A stretch of DNA of 64,000 bases from a virus. The stretch is from the IMG/VR virus record IMGVR_UViG_3300047368_000324, positions 1-64,000 of that record; one strand, given 5' to 3'. Both the position numbers and the translations under genes were made by a program. Below, piece after piece: positions 1-7,546 of the stretch. The stretch's first letter is position 1. Every line of letters begins with the position of its first letter. Under the pieces are notes generated by a model that saw nothing but the letters and a program-made list of their open reading frames with translations, ran no database searches and was not told the DNA's origin.

Positions 1-1
1 A

Positions 2-49
2 GGGGCGATAGGTGCTTGTTTTATATATGATTTAATTAGAATGAAATGA
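2..49 (+). CDS. C-terminal end of an upstream gene (partial)
   Basis: The frame is open from the window edge to a TGA at 47-49 that overlaps the next ATG as ATGA, the usual junction in this region. Only about 15 residues are visible: a short hydrophobic stretch followed by a basic end. Function cannot be judged. Confidence 0.4.
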   Translation, partial: GAIGACFIYDLIRMK

Positions 50-294
50 TAAAAATTAACGAAGATTATTCAGAGTATAAAGATCAGTCTGAATTAAAAC
101 AAATTGTAAATGATATAATTGATCTCATGGGAGATTATCCAAAGGGTAGTGTGCATGGCGGTTTAAGCCCTGTTGCTATTGAAAAGATAATTGCTTATTT
201 AATGTATTCAGAGAACAACCAATCTATAGATTTAAATATAACAAAAGCAGAAGATGAATACCACCTCAATTTAACTATAAAAAATAAACAATAA
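46..294 (+). CDS. small unknown protein, 82 aa
   Basis: Unrecognised acidic soluble protein without membrane segment or obvious motif. The ATG at 46 overlaps the stop of the partial upstream frame, and its own TAA (292-294) overlaps the ATG of the next gene by one base. This points to a translationally coupled operon entering from outside the window. No known family can be assigned from the sequence. Confidence 0.7.
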   Translation: MIKINEDYSEYKDQSELKQIVNDIIDLMGDYPKGSVHGGLSPVAIEKIIAYLMYSENNQSIDLNITKAEDEYHLNLTIKNKQ

Positions 295-482
295 TGATAC
301 AAATAGAAGACTCAAATAATGAAAAGTTTTTTATTAATCCTTCTCAAGTAATATATGTTAAGGAGAGAATAAACAGAGATGGCACTCTATGGAAAATACT
401 ACTTTCCAATGGGGAGTCCATTATAACCAAGAACCAACAAGGAGCTAATTCGATTATCTCGTCAATAACCCCAGCAAAATAA
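294..482 (+). CDS. small unknown protein, 62 aa
   Basis: Unrecognised 62-residue protein with alternating hydrophobic and charged residues suggesting a small beta-rich fold (segments around VIYVKERI, LWKILLSNGE and SIITK). It is coupled to the preceding gene by a TAATG junction. It ends three bases before the -35 box of the uvdE promoter, so it is the last gene of its unit. Confidence 0.65.
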   Translation: MIQIEDSNNEKFFINPSQVIYVKERINRDGTLWKILLSNGESIITKNQQGANSIISSITPAK

Positions 483-484
483 TC

Positions 485-513
485 TTGACAAATACAAAAG
501 CTTTACTTATCAT
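485..513 (+). promoter_or_regulatory. early promoter of uvdE
   Basis: TTGACA (485-490), 17-nt spacer, TATCAT (508-513), then only 6 nt to the ATG at 520. The predicted start of transcription falls on the start codon. Confidence 0.8.
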
Positions 514-519
514 TAAAAC

Positions 520-1584
520 ATGACAAAAAACCTAGGGCTTACTTGCATCAGCGAAGAATTGAAAGAAAAAGATGCAAAAAAATACGCATTTCGCACGATG
601 ACTCGCAAGCGTTTTAATGACTTGTCAGAGAAAGAAGGAAGAAATGAAGCAATCAAACAACTATCTGAACGCATTTATCATAATGCTCTTAACACTCGCT
701 ATGTCGTGTGTCATTGTATTAGGAGTCATATACCTCATTATCGTCTCAGTTCTGCTCTCTTTCCTTTACTTACCGATGCAACTTTGGACTTATCACTTGA
801 ACTTTTACCCGATAAAAGTAAGATCGAAAATGAACTAAGAAAAGTAGGCTTAATTGCCAAAAAATTTCACCTCTCGATAGGTTCGCATCCCGATCAATTT
901 AATGTCTTAGCATCTGCTAATGAAAGTGCAGTTAATAGAACCATTAACGAACTTAACTTTCAAGCGAGTGTCTTTGACATGATTGGCTTGCCACAAGACC
1001 ATACTGCACCCATGAATATCCACATTAATTCGACTCCTCCCGAAATTGAAAGCGACAACGATCCTGATTCCATAAACCATGCTAGAATCAAAGAGATCGC
1101 AGAGAGATTTTACACCAACTTAATGCGTTGTAAACAAGGTGTTTTTAATAGACTAACAATAGAGAACGAAGACAAAGGCTTTTGGAATGTTGACAATATT
1201 ATTAAGTTTAGTGAATATATTTTCAGTAAATATTACTTAAATATACCTGTGTGTTACGATAATCTTCACGATGCTTGTAACCCATCGAAAGTTCTTTCGG
1301 TAAAGTGGCAAGCAGAAAGGTGTGCATATACATGGGTTAATCAAAATCAAACTAAAGATGAAGATTATTTCATTGCTCCTGTCTTTCATTGGTCAGAAGG
1401 TAAAACTGACAAACCCCGATCTCATGCAGATTATTTTTCTTTCAACAACATCCCGCCAACGATTGCAGTTCAGCCAAATAAAGAAGTCAGATGGGAATGT
1501 GAAGTAAAAAAGAAAGACCTAGCAATCAAGAGATTGAGAGAGAATTTCGAGAAAGCGACCCTCGATTTACGGCTATGTTGCTAA
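520..1584 (+). CDS. uvdE: UV damage endonuclease, UvdE family
   Basis: UvdE is a TIM-barrel, metal-dependent endonuclease that nicks DNA 5' of UV photoproducts and abasic sites and starts excision repair. Family signatures are visible in order: the N-terminal LGLTCIS strand, SHPDQFNVL at about 122-130, the NIHIN strand at 166-170, LTIENED at 212-218, VCYDNLHDAC at 244-253 and HWSEG near 290. The acidic and histidine residues of these blocks are the expected metal ligands. At 354 aa it is full length for the family. It stands alone behind its own promoter, with no ribosome binding site because the start is probably leaderless. Function in phage or host DNA repair is inferred from the family. 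Confidence 0.93.
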   Translation: MTKNLGLTCISEELKEKDAKKYAFRTMTRKRFNDLSEKEGRNEAIKQLSERIYHNALNTRYVVCHCIRSHIPHYRLSSALFPLLTDATLDLSLELLPDKSKIENELRKVGLIAKKFHLSIGSHPDQFNVLASANESAVNRTINELNFQASVFDMIGLPQDHTAPMNIHINSTPPEIESDNDPDSINHARIKEIAERFYTNLMRCKQGVFNRLTIENEDKGFWNVDNIIKFSEYIFSKYYLNIPVCYDNLHDACNPSKVLSVKWQAERCAYTWVNQNQTKDEDYFIAPVFHWSEGKTDKPRSHADYFSFNNIPPTIAVQPNKEVRWECEVKKKDLAIKRLRENFEKATLDLRLCC

Positions 1585-1601
1585 GTAAATCAATTTCTAC
1601 C

Positions 1602-1630
1602 TTGACATCATTTAATTATTAACCTAACAT
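1602..1630 (+). promoter_or_regulatory. early promoter
   Basis: TTGACA (1602-1607), 17-nt spacer, TAACAT (1625-1630), 6 nt to ATG 1637. Confidence 0.75.
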
Positions 1631-1636
1631 AATACT

Positions 1637-1798
1637 ATGCACGAAAATATTACAGAAGAAAAGTTTTGGTATGATTCATACACAGGCACTTATTGGCTCG
1701 CAGATGAAGAATGGGAAGAGCCAAAAGAGTTTACGGAAGATGAATTAGTTTCAGAAGGGATTTACTTAAACGAATTTTGCTTAAATGAGTATCTATAA
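1637..1798 (+). CDS. small acidic protein, 53 aa
   Basis: Unrecognised protein of 53 residues, strongly acidic and rich in Trp and Tyr (TGTYWLADEEWEEP in the centre). The start is fixed by the promoter whose -10 box ends 6 nt before this ATG. The next frame begins inside its 3' end (ATG 1785), so at least five small cistrons follow from this promoter. Confidence 0.7.
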   Translation: MHENITEEKFWYDSYTGTYWLADEEWEEPKEFTEDELVSEGIYLNEFCLNEYL

Positions 1799-1937
1799 TA
1801 TAGAAGTTCCGATGACGCAGAGGGAATTAGAAGAGATGATTATGGAAGATAAGTCTTTCTCTTGGGTTTTCAATACGAGCGAAGATAATTCTGTTGCAGT
1901 TAATGTGAATATCTTCAAGGAAGAAGATGAAGACTGA
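1785..1937 (+). CDS. small acidic protein, 50 aa
   Basis: Unrecognised. Acidic throughout, ending in a run of Glu and Asp. It starts 14 nt inside the preceding gene and its stop overlaps the start of the following gene by 11 nt. Position in a chain of overlapping cistrons is the main support for it being translated. Confidence 0.6.
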   Translation: MSIYNIEVPMTQRELEEMIMEDKSFSWVFNTSEDNSVAVNVNIFKEEDED

Positions 1938-2148
1938 TAGATTTAAACTAGAAGAGCTAATTGTTTCTTTAGGTCAAATCAATGAAGATTTATCAACAAT
2001 GCTTGAGAAAGAATTTGATACAAAAGAAGGCTTGACAGAAGATCAAAAAATGAATATAATTATTGGTATGCGTGAATTACATAAAATTAGATACGATGCG
2101 ACATGGGAGTGCATGAACAGGTTAATAGAACAGGGAGATTTAAAATGA
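1927..2148 (+). CDS. small unknown protein, 73 aa, paralogue of the 4309 gene
   Basis: Helical, charged protein of unknown function. It aligns by eye with the protein at 4309-4575 over most of its length: both have LEE near the N-terminus, a central D-x2-MN-x3-GM-x2-LH core and a YD-x2-W motif near the end. Two diverged copies within 2.4 kb indicate a local gene duplication. It is coupled to the next gene by an ATGA overlap. Confidence 0.72.
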   Translation: MKTDRFKLEELIVSLGQINEDLSTMLEKEFDTKEGLTEDQKMNIIIGMRELHKIRYDATWECMNRLIEQGDLK

Positions 2149-2375
2149 ATATCATACGAGCGTTAGAAATTATATTAGCGGAAGCAGAAAATTCAATTAA
2201 TTCTCAAAAAGGTGAATCTTTTGTTAAAAATGAAGCATTAGCATTATGTAAACAATTCATGGATTTCATTCAAGTGAATGAAGAGCAGATCATGCCTAAT
2301 ATGCCTAACTTCACACCAACGGATGCACCGAGTAATCCACCGAGCGATCCACCGCCAAGTCCACCAAGCAAATGA
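2145..2375 (+). CDS. small protein with Pro-rich tail, 76 aa
   Basis: Start at 2145 is chosen because it forms an ATGA overlap with the preceding stop; the longer frame from 2103 would overlap that gene by 46 nt. Residues 1-50 are helical (ALEIILAEAENSINS). The last about 20 residues are a low-complexity series of Pro with Ser and Asp, probably unstructured. The helical part resembles the following protein (EEAFTIVLNEAEISA), so the two look like tandem duplicates. Function unknown. Confidence 0.7.
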   Translation: MNIIRALEIILAEAENSINSQKGESFVKNEALALCKQFMDFIQVNEEQIMPNMPNFTPTDAPSNPPSDPPPSPPSK

Positions 2376-2554
2376 ATTTAGAAGAAGCGTTTACAATAGT
2401 CTTAAATGAAGCAGAAATATCTGCTTTGGGTGAGCGTTCGGATTATCATTTCTCTGTTATTAAAGCGACTGAAGTTTTGCGTTCCTTTTATGAGGAGCAT
2501 GGGCATCATTTTAAAAATTATGAACAAGAGGAACATGGAAATGCTACCAACTAA
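2372..2554 (+). CDS. small unknown protein, 60 aa, paralogue of the preceding gene
   Basis: Its helical N-terminal half resembles that of the protein at 2145, without the Pro-rich tail. The start overlaps the previous stop as ATGA. The C-terminus is His-, Glu- and Asn-rich. No family recognised. Confidence 0.68.
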   Translation: MNLEEAFTIVLNEAEISALGERSDYHFSVIKATEVLRSFYEEHGHHFKNYEQEEHGNATN

Positions 2555-2840
2555 AAAACATCTACATAATTGTTGGGAAGCAGGGTTTCCTTTAAAGCCG
2601 AAGAACTTAAAAACTTTTTATCCAAATAAATTAATAAGGAAAAGGTATTCTTATGATTTTTGGAAAAATATTATTAATGATATAAATATTTTGCCATACA
2701 AAAAAAGAATCGAAGTTGCGAGTAATTTATTTAAAAGATTAGATGATCGACATAAATTTCATACCGAAAAGCAAGCAAGCTTTGAGCTAGAGTCAATGGC
2801 TTTCTGTCTACTAGAATCAGAAGGTTTAATAAAAGAATGA
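2541..2840 (+). CDS. small basic protein, 99 aa
   Basis: Unrecognised. The frame is open from 2406, but the section before 2535 lies inside the previous gene. ATG 2541 is preferred because an AGAGG ribosome binding site lies 8 nt upstream; ATG 2535 is possible. The N-terminal half is basic and aromatic, the C-terminal half helical and acidic. It is linked to the next gene by an ATGA overlap. Confidence 0.65.
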   Translation: MLPTKKHLHNCWEAGFPLKPKNLKTFYPNKLIRKRYSYDFWKNIINDINILPYKKRIEVASNLFKRLDDRHKFHTEKQASFELESMAFCLLESEGLIKE

Positions 2841-3058
2841 GTAATTATTCAATAATAGAGGGTTGTATTAGGCAATCCACAAATAACCCAATTAATAAAA
2901 CTATGGAGCTAAATAAACTAATATTAGATGTACTTGATCGCTATAAAGATAGTCAAGCGAATATAAATAGCGAATCTTTTCGTGATTTATTATCAAAAGA
3001 AATAGAGGTTGAAGTTGATAAATACTGCCTCATGCTTATGAACGCATTAAATACTTGA
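2837..3058 (+). CDS. small unknown protein, 73 aa
   Basis: Helical protein without recognisable family. It is the last cistron of the 1637 unit. Its TGA stop (3056-3058) lies inside the TTGACA -35 box of the next promoter, so the two units are packed with no intergenic space. Confidence 0.7.
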   Translation: MSNYSIIEGCIRQSTNNPINKTMELNKLILDVLDRYKDSQANINSESFRDLLSKEIEVEVDKYCLMLMNALNT

Positions 3059-3082
3059 CAATAAACTAGAATACTATACTAT
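3055..3082 (+). promoter_or_regulatory. early promoter
   Basis: TTGACA (3055-3060), 16-nt spacer, TACTAT (3077-3082), 7 nt to ATG 3090. The -35 box contains the stop codon of the upstream gene. Confidence 0.72.
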
Positions 3083-3089
3083 TAATAAC

Positions 3090-3227
3090 ATGAAACAAAT
3101 AAATGTAGATAAATATATTATTGGAAAGAAAAAGTTAGGCAAGGGTAAAATTGGAAGTAAGGGCGGTGTTGGCATTCCAACAGGTGCTTTTGGGAATGGG
3201 AGCAAATATAATAAGCTAAGGAAGTGA
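3090..3227 (+). CDS. small Gly/Lys-rich basic protein, 45 aa
   Basis: Unrecognised basic peptide with a run of Gly, Lys and Ser in the middle and no membrane segment. Its ATG sits 7 nt after the -10 box. Its TGA overlaps the GTG start of the next gene (GTGA), which supports both starts. Confidence 0.65.
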   Translation: MKQINVDKYIIGKKKLGKGKIGSKGGVGIPTGAFGNGSKYNKLRK

Positions 3228-3424
3228 GAACTACTGCTAGGCAAATAAGAGACAAAGACCCATCTATTGATGACATGAGATATGATCTTGCAGAAGCAGA
3301 GGCAATAAATATGAATGTATCAGATATTATAAACTTAATAGTTGATGGGTACGAAGGATTAGATAATATTTCTGATCTTGAAATCGAAGAAGAATGGAAT
3401 GACTTATTTGGAGACAATAAATAA
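3224..3424 (+). CDS. small acidic protein, 66 aa
   Basis: GTG start overlapping the preceding stop. An Arg-rich N-terminus is followed by a strongly acidic helical C-terminus (Asp, Glu, Trp). No family recognised. It overlaps the next gene by one base (TAATG). Confidence 0.65.
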   Translation: MRTTARQIRDKDPSIDDMRYDLAEAEAINMNVSDIINLIVDGYEGLDNISDLEIEEEWNDLFGDNK

Positions 3425-3633
3425 TGAAAATAATAAATAAATGGGAAGAAACTTTTGAAGTAAATGTTGGGGATTGGGTAGGATTCAAATGTGACATTGA
3501 GCAAGAAGGCAGAGTAAAAGCAATTAATAAACATTATGCAGTATTAGAAAACGCAAGTGGATTTGAGGGCGGTTACATTGGTGGAGATACAGAAGCACGA
3601 GTTTCAGTTGAAGAATTATGGAGAGAATCATAA
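3424..3633 (+). CDS. small SH3/KOW-like beta protein, 69 aa
   Basis: Looks like a small beta-barrel: VGDWVGFKCD, then GRVKAINKHYAVLENASG, a pattern common to SH3/KOW-like modules. This is a fold guess from the spacing of Gly and hydrophobic residues, not a family assignment. The C-terminus overlaps the next gene by 16 nt. Confidence 0.62.
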   Translation: MKIINKWEETFEVNVGDWVGFKCDIEQEGRVKAINKHYAVLENASGFEGGYIGGDTEARVSVEELWRES

Positions 3634-3803
3634 AAGACAATAGCGAAAAAATTGAACTTGGCAAGCAGATTAAGGATATTGAGGCAGAGCTTGAATTTCT
3701 TTATGTTAGAGAACCCGATGAAGTTGAATATATTAATCAGTTAAAAAATAAGCTTGACAATTTATACGAAATAATAGATAATCATAACCATGAAACTAAC
3801 TAA
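3618..3803 (+). CDS. small coiled-coil protein, 61 aa
   Basis: A heptad-like run of Leu, Ile and charged residues spans most of the chain (about 8-55), predicting a single coiled coil. Function unknown. It overlaps its neighbours on both sides (16 nt and 14 nt). Confidence 0.62.
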   Translation: MERIIKDNSEKIELGKQIKDIEAELEFLYVREPDEVEYINQLKNKLDNLYEIIDNHNHETN

Positions 3804-4002
3804 ATATCAAAAAGCTAGATTGATTGAATATAATTGGGATATTATTACCAATAAAATAGACGGAGAAGAGCAGAATTGTTCATGGGTGAGTATTGCACCC
3901 GAAGATGGTTCTGTATATGGAGAAGTCGTGAAACATTTTAAGTTATCGGGAGATGGCGAGGATGTTAAGTTATTGGTAGTGGCAACTGCTGAAGACCAAT
4001 GA
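3790..4002 (+). CDS. small unknown protein, 70 aa
   Basis: Mixed alpha/beta protein with Trp residues near positions 15 and 33, and Gly/Asp turns. No family recognised. Its TGA overlaps the ATG of the 38-residue membrane peptide that follows. Confidence 0.65.
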   Translation: MKLTKYQKARLIEYNWDIITNKIDGEEQNCSWVSIAPEDGSVYGEVVKHFKLSGDGEDVKLLVVATAEDQ

Positions 4003-4115
4003 GCGAAATAAGAGAATTATGGGACTTGTCATGGGCAGATGGTTTGATTTTAACTTTTATGCTAATGGCACTATATACATATAAAGTATGGATAGATAAC
4101 AAATTTAAGAAATGA
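3999..4115 (+). CDS. 38-aa single-pass membrane peptide
   Basis: Short frame joined to its neighbours by ATGA overlaps on both sides. Residues about 13-26 (LILTFMLMALYTY) form one hydrophobic membrane segment, preceded by an acidic N-terminus and followed by a basic tail, suggesting the N-terminus is outside. Small membrane peptides of this type are common in phage early regions; the role here is unknown. Confidence 0.55.
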   Translation: MSEIRELWDLSWADGLILTFMLMALYTYKVWIDNKFKK

Positions 4116-4312
4116 ATTTCATCAAAAGATTATTGCGTATATATAATTTAAAGAAATTTAATTCTTTCAAAACAACTTCAGAGCCAAAATTATCCGCACA
4201 ACAAATAGATGAATTGATTGAAATAAATAAAGAAGTATTAACAAATATAGGAGACGATATGGATTACGATGGCATGGGAAACTATGGTCGCTTTCCGCCC
4301 GAAAGAGAATGA
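4112..4312 (+). CDS. small unknown protein, 66 aa
   Basis: Basic N-terminal third (RLLRIYNLKKF) and acidic C-terminal part ending in a Gly/Tyr/Arg stretch. No family recognised. Coupled to both neighbours by ATGA overlaps. Confidence 0.65.
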   Translation: MNFIKRLLRIYNLKKFNSFKTTSEPKLSAQQIDELIEINKEVLTNIGDDMDYDGMGNYGRFPPERE

Positions 4313-4575
4313 ACAAACTAGAAGAAGCAATAGGAAAAATGTCAAATATTCAAGATAATATTGACACTATTATTCATGCGATTGGTGACTCTCCTCGGAG
4401 TTATTCAGAGGATGAAATAATGAATATGCTAATGGGTATGAGTCAACTTCACCAAACTTGGTATGATAACTTATGGGTTGAATATGAAAATTTTAAAAGA
4501 CAATATAATGCGTTTGATAAAGATGATATATTCGATAAAAATTATTTAAAAAGTAAAAACAATGAACATAGATAA
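4309..4575 (+). CDS. small unknown protein, 88 aa, paralogue of the 1927 gene
   Basis: Shares with the 1927 protein the LEE N-terminus, the MN-x3-GM-x2-LH core and the YD-x2-W motif, plus a basic C-terminal extension. It appears to be the second copy of a duplicated gene. The next short frame starts 13 nt before its stop. Confidence 0.72.
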   Translation: MNKLEEAIGKMSNIQDNIDTIIHAIGDSPRSYSEDEIMNMLMGMSQLHQTWYDNLWVEYENFKRQYNAFDKDDIFDKNYLKSKNNEHR

Positions 4576-4738
4576 AACTCCAATCAATAAATATATATTA
4601 ATAGATACAATATCTAAACCTTCGTATGCTTACCTTGGCTATGCCTATTTAACAGAGAATGAAAAAGGTATCAAAAATCGTGCATTTAGATTTAATCGAG
4701 CAAATAAAAAATATATATTAGAAAAAGATTGGCAATGA
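4562..4738 (+). CDS. small basic protein, 58 aa
   Basis: Unrecognised Lys/Tyr-rich protein. It begins inside the 3' end of the previous gene and ends with an ATGA overlap to the next. The unbroken chain of overlapping cistrons supports translation. Confidence 0.6.
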   Translation: MNIDKTPINKYILIDTISKPSYAYLGYAYLTENEKGIKNRAFRFNRANKKYILEKDWQ

Positions 4739-5010
4739 AAATACAATTAGGAGTCAGAGGTAGTGAAGATGCGATCAATCATGTTTTAATTAAAATAGAT
4801 GATCTCGTTTTAATGAATAAAGATAATTTATTTCTAGCAGGGAATGAAGGTAGAGATAAAACAGGGAAAAGTTTAGTTCAATTATTAAATACTCTATCCA
4901 AGGATCACGAAATATCTGTTGGCGAAAAAGCATCTGACTTAATAGAGCGAGAATTAAATATGAAGAAAGGTGCATTAAATAAATATGAAAAGAGTAGAAG
5001 AAGTAAATAG
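4735..5010 (+). CDS. small unknown protein, 91 aa
   Basis: Start 4735 forms the ATGA overlap with the preceding stop; the ATG at 4729 is two codons upstream and less likely. The chain starts with a beta-strand (KIQLGVRG) and continues as charged helices with a basic C-terminus. No family recognised. Confidence 0.68.
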   Translation: MKIQLGVRGSEDAINHVLIKIDDLVLMNKDNLFLAGNEGRDKTGKSLVQLLNTLSKDHEISVGEKASDLIERELNMKKGALNKYEKSRRSK

Positions 5011-5149
5011 GGAAAGAGTTTTATCTCAAATAATAGATCATTGTAAGGAGCTTTTGAAAGATGGAGAGTTTTTGTCTAAAAATGATTGGCAGACAGACAC
5101 ACTCTTGCTTCATTCAGAGAAATTTCTCAAACAAGAGAAAAAGGCTTGA
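4985..5149 (+). CDS. small helical protein, 54 aa
   Basis: Charged helical protein, unknown function. It starts 26 nt inside the preceding gene. Its TGA (5147-5149) lies within the -35 hexamer of the next promoter. Confidence 0.6.
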   Translation: MKRVEEVNRERVLSQIIDHCKELLKDGEFLSKNDWQTDTLLLHSEKFLKQEKKA

Positions 5150-5174
5150 CACAAATCCTTGCCTAGTCTAGTAT
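5146..5174 (+). promoter_or_regulatory. early promoter
   Basis: TTGACA (5146-5151), 17-nt spacer, TAGTAT (5169-5174), 7 nt to ATG 5182. Confidence 0.8.
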
Positions 5175-5181
5175 TATTACT

Positions 5182-5415
5182 ATGAACACGGCACAAGCTT
5201 TCTTAAATAGTATTAACGAATCAATCGCTCAAGGCGAGAAGGTTGCAAACTCAATTCCTCGCAAGGGTCTTAACATTTATCTTGATAAATCAACTATGGT
5301 CATGCAACAATTTCATGATCCTAGTGCTTTTGACAAAGCAAAGCAAGCAACTGCTCGTAAAGGTCAATCAAGTATTCTTAGGATGCAGATGGAAGGCAAT
5401 GGTAGGTTGCAATAA
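5182..5415 (+). CDS. small basic protein, 77 aa
   Basis: Unrecognised protein, helical at the N-terminus and Lys/Arg/Gln-rich at the C-terminus, with no Cys. It is a single-gene unit between two promoters, directly upstream of the DNA ligase. Confidence 0.7.
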   Translation: MNTAQAFLNSINESIAQGEKVANSIPRKGLNIYLDKSTMVMQQFHDPSAFDKAKQATARKGQSSILRMQMEGNGRLQ

Positions 5416-5420
5416 AAAGC

Positions 5421-5449
5421 TTGACATTAAATAAAAACCTGACAAACTA
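5421..5449 (+). promoter_or_regulatory. probable promoter of the DNA ligase
   Basis: TTGACA (5421-5426) is perfect, but the -10 position at 17 nt reads AAACTA (5444-5449), a poor match; 5 nt then separate it from ATG 5455. Confidence 0.5.
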
Positions 5450-5454
5450 AAACT

Positions 5455-6642
5455 ATGCAAACACTAGAAAAACTATACAAAATAGACTCTAAGGGTCGGC
5501 TTAGAGAATGGACAATGCACATTAATCGTGATACATTTTTTGCGGTTAAAGGTTTAGTTGGCATGAAGCTTACAGAAGACAAACCTACATTTTGTACTGC
5601 TAAAAATATAGGTAGAAGTAATGAGACTTCTGATGAAGAGCAAACAATTTTAGAAGCAAAAGCTAAGTGGGAAAAGAAGCTTAAAGAGGGTTACGCAAAG
5701 ACTCCCGAAGATGCGGAGACTAGAGCATATTTCGATCCCATGCTTGCACAATCTTATGATGATCGCCATTTAGAAGTCGAAGAAGCATATAAGAAAGGTG
5801 TAGTTTATTGCCAACCAAAACTTGATGGGATTCGTTGTATCGTAAGGAAAGAGGGTGACGATATTATTGCTAGAACTCGTAATGGTAGAGTTATTGATGC
5901 AGTTCCGCATATTACTAAAGAATTAAGTGTTTATTTTAAAAATAACGAGAAACTTGTTCTTGATGGAGAATTATATAACCATGATTTAAAACATGATTTT
6001 AATAAAATAGTTTCATTGGTTAGAAAGCAAAAGCCAAGTAGAACTAAATCAGATACAGATAAATCTTTTCAAAAGAAATTAGATAAATTTGACAAAGCAC
6101 TAAAGGAATCGAAGTCTCTTGTTCAGTATTGGATATATGATATACCTCAAAGTAATACTTTTAAATGCAAGCACTCTTTCTCAGAGCGTTTCTTCGCTGA
6201 AGATATATATGAAAGTGATTCTATCAAATTAGTGAAAACAGGTGTTGTGTCAAGTAAAAAACATTTAGACAAATACTATTCAAAATATATTCAAAAAGGA
6301 TATGAGGGTCAAATGATTCGTATTAACAATGCCTATGAACAAGGTAAGCGTAGTGCAAAGTTGCTAAAGCGTAAAGATTTTATGGATGCGGAGTATCTTG
6401 TCACAGATATTGAAGAGGGTAATGGCAATCGTAGTGGTACGGCAAAGCATCTTGTTTGTTATTGCCCAAAAATGGATACGCATTTTAATTCAAATATCAA
6501 AGGTAGTTTTGATTATCTAGCAGAAATACTAGAAAATCGTGAGTATTACATTGGTAAATACGCAACGATTAAGTTCTTTGAATTGACTCCCGATGGTATT
6601 CCAAGGTTTCCTTATGCACTTTCTTTCAGAGATTACGAGTAA
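5455..6642 (+). CDS. ATP-dependent DNA ligase with N-terminal WGR-like domain
   Basis: Seals nicks in duplex DNA through a covalent lysyl-AMP intermediate. Residues about 1-85 match a WGR-like domain (LYKIDSKGRLREWT, then a GRSNETSDEEQ stretch) as found on other phage ligases. The catalytic domain shows motif I KLDGIR (122-127, nucleophile Lys122), motif III LDGELY (169-174), motif IV EGQMIR near 285 and motif V around LLKRKD near 303, followed by an OB-fold region. At 395 aa it is a complete small phage ligase. With UvdE and the two HhH-GPD-like proteins it forms a repair-flavoured gene group, though ligase is also needed to seal replication intermediates. Confidence 0.93.
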   Translation: MQTLEKLYKIDSKGRLREWTMHINRDTFFAVKGLVGMKLTEDKPTFCTAKNIGRSNETSDEEQTILEAKAKWEKKLKEGYAKTPEDAETRAYFDPMLAQSYDDRHLEVEEAYKKGVVYCQPKLDGIRCIVRKEGDDIIARTRNGRVIDAVPHITKELSVYFKNNEKLVLDGELYNHDLKHDFNKIVSLVRKQKPSRTKSDTDKSFQKKLDKFDKALKESKSLVQYWIYDIPQSNTFKCKHSFSERFFAEDIYESDSIKLVKTGVVSSKKHLDKYYSKYIQKGYEGQMIRINNAYEQGKRSAKLLKRKDFMDAEYLVTDIEEGNGNRSGTAKHLVCYCPKMDTHFNSNIKGSFDYLAEILENREYYIGKYATIKFFELTPDGIPRFPYALSFRDYE

Positions 6643-6658
6643 ATTAAATCATAACTAG

Positions 6659-6680
6659 CTTATAATGAGAGGGTTATAAG
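6659..6680 (+). terminator. hairpin after the ligase gene
   Basis: CTTATAA (6659-6665) pairs with TTATAAG (6674-6680) around an 8-nt loop. There is no strong T run after it, so intrinsic termination is only a possibility. Confidence 0.4.
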
Positions 6681-6697
6681 CATTTTCACAAAAAAGC

Positions 6698-6726
6698 TTG
6701 ACAAGCAAGCATTTTTCCTCAATACT
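6698..6726 (+). promoter_or_regulatory. early promoter
   Basis: TTGACA (6698-6703), 17-nt spacer, AATACT (6721-6726), 9 nt to ATG 6736. Confidence 0.65.
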
Positions 6727-6735
6727 TATTCTATC

Positions 6736-7506
6736 ATGCAAATCACACTAACAGAAAAATCAACTCAATTTGAATTAACGAATAGTTTCGATCAACTATT
6801 ATTTCCATTCAAGCAAACGCTTGAACAAGCGAAGGCAGTGCAGAAAGTAAATCAACTCAAAGAAGTTGATCGCTTTTTCAACAATCTTACTCTTCGTCTT
6901 GTCAAAGAAGGTGAAGATTATTGGGCATCGCTCATTCCAAAGAATGATGCAGAAATGTTTGGTCGTTGGGTCTTCGCAATTATGAGCGTTCACACTACTT
7001 GGGAAAGTAATGTGCGTGGATACGAAATCGCAATGAGCGATTTATCATGGACAATTTCTAAAGATGCGTTGCGTGACATGATTGTCAAAGCAAAGGTTGG
7101 TCTTTATGAGCGTAGAGAAAGAGGCTTGTGGGAATTGGCAACCAAGTTCAGAGAAAACCCCGATCAGTTCAAGAAGCAGGATGACGAGACATGGCAAGAG
7201 TGTCGCAATCGTTTGATTGGAACGATCTATGGTCTTGGTAATGCGAAGACAACTTACGCTTTATCTTTGAGCTACCCAACAGAGTCACAACTTTGTTGCT
7301 TAGATGTTCACTTGTTACGCTTCATGGGGCATGACCTCAAGAAAGGTCACGCTAGTTCGCTAGAAGCATATCAAGAAATGGAGAACGAGTGGCTTGCTCG
7401 TTGCGATAAGTACGGAGTATCGCCAAATGTTGCTAGAGAAATTTATTGGAACAAAGTTCAAGGCAGAAGAAACTCACGCTATTGGAGTTACTGCCTCGAA
7501 AAATAA
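6736..7506 (+). CDS. HhH-GPD-like base-excision repair protein
   Basis: The C-terminal half carries a helix-hairpin-helix with a GPD-like active site: GLGNAKTTYALSL with a Lys at 171 in the position of the EndoIII catalytic Lys, followed by LDVHLLRFMG with Asp190 in the place of the catalytic Asp. There are no clustered Cys, so no iron-sulphur loop. The N-terminal 110 residues are not recognised. The family comprises DNA glycosylases/AP lyases acting on damaged bases. The protein at 16916 has the same core, but the two are otherwise different. Substrate and activity are inferred only. Confidence 0.72.
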   Translation: MQITLTEKSTQFELTNSFDQLLFPFKQTLEQAKAVQKVNQLKEVDRFFNNLTLRLVKEGEDYWASLIPKNDAEMFGRWVFAIMSVHTTWESNVRGYEIAMSDLSWTISKDALRDMIVKAKVGLYERRERGLWELATKFRENPDQFKKQDDETWQECRNRLIGTIYGLGNAKTTYALSLSYPTESQLCCLDVHLLRFMGHDLKKGHASSLEAYQEMENEWLARCDKYGVSPNVAREIYWNKVQGRRNSRYWSYCLEK

Positions 7507-7511
7507 TTTGT

Positions 7512-7540
7512 TTGACATTAAACATTAATTAAACATACTT
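7512..7540 (+). promoter_or_regulatory. early promoter
   Basis: TTGACA (7512-7517), 17-nt spacer, ATACTT (7535-7540), 6 nt to ATG 7547. Confidence 0.72.
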
Positions 7541-7546
7541 AATACT

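Noticed and set aside
3118-3534. 138-codon antisense frame
   Set aside because: It covers three overlapping + strand genes with matched start/stop overlaps and a promoter; composition is Ser/Phe/Tyr as expected for an antisense shadow.
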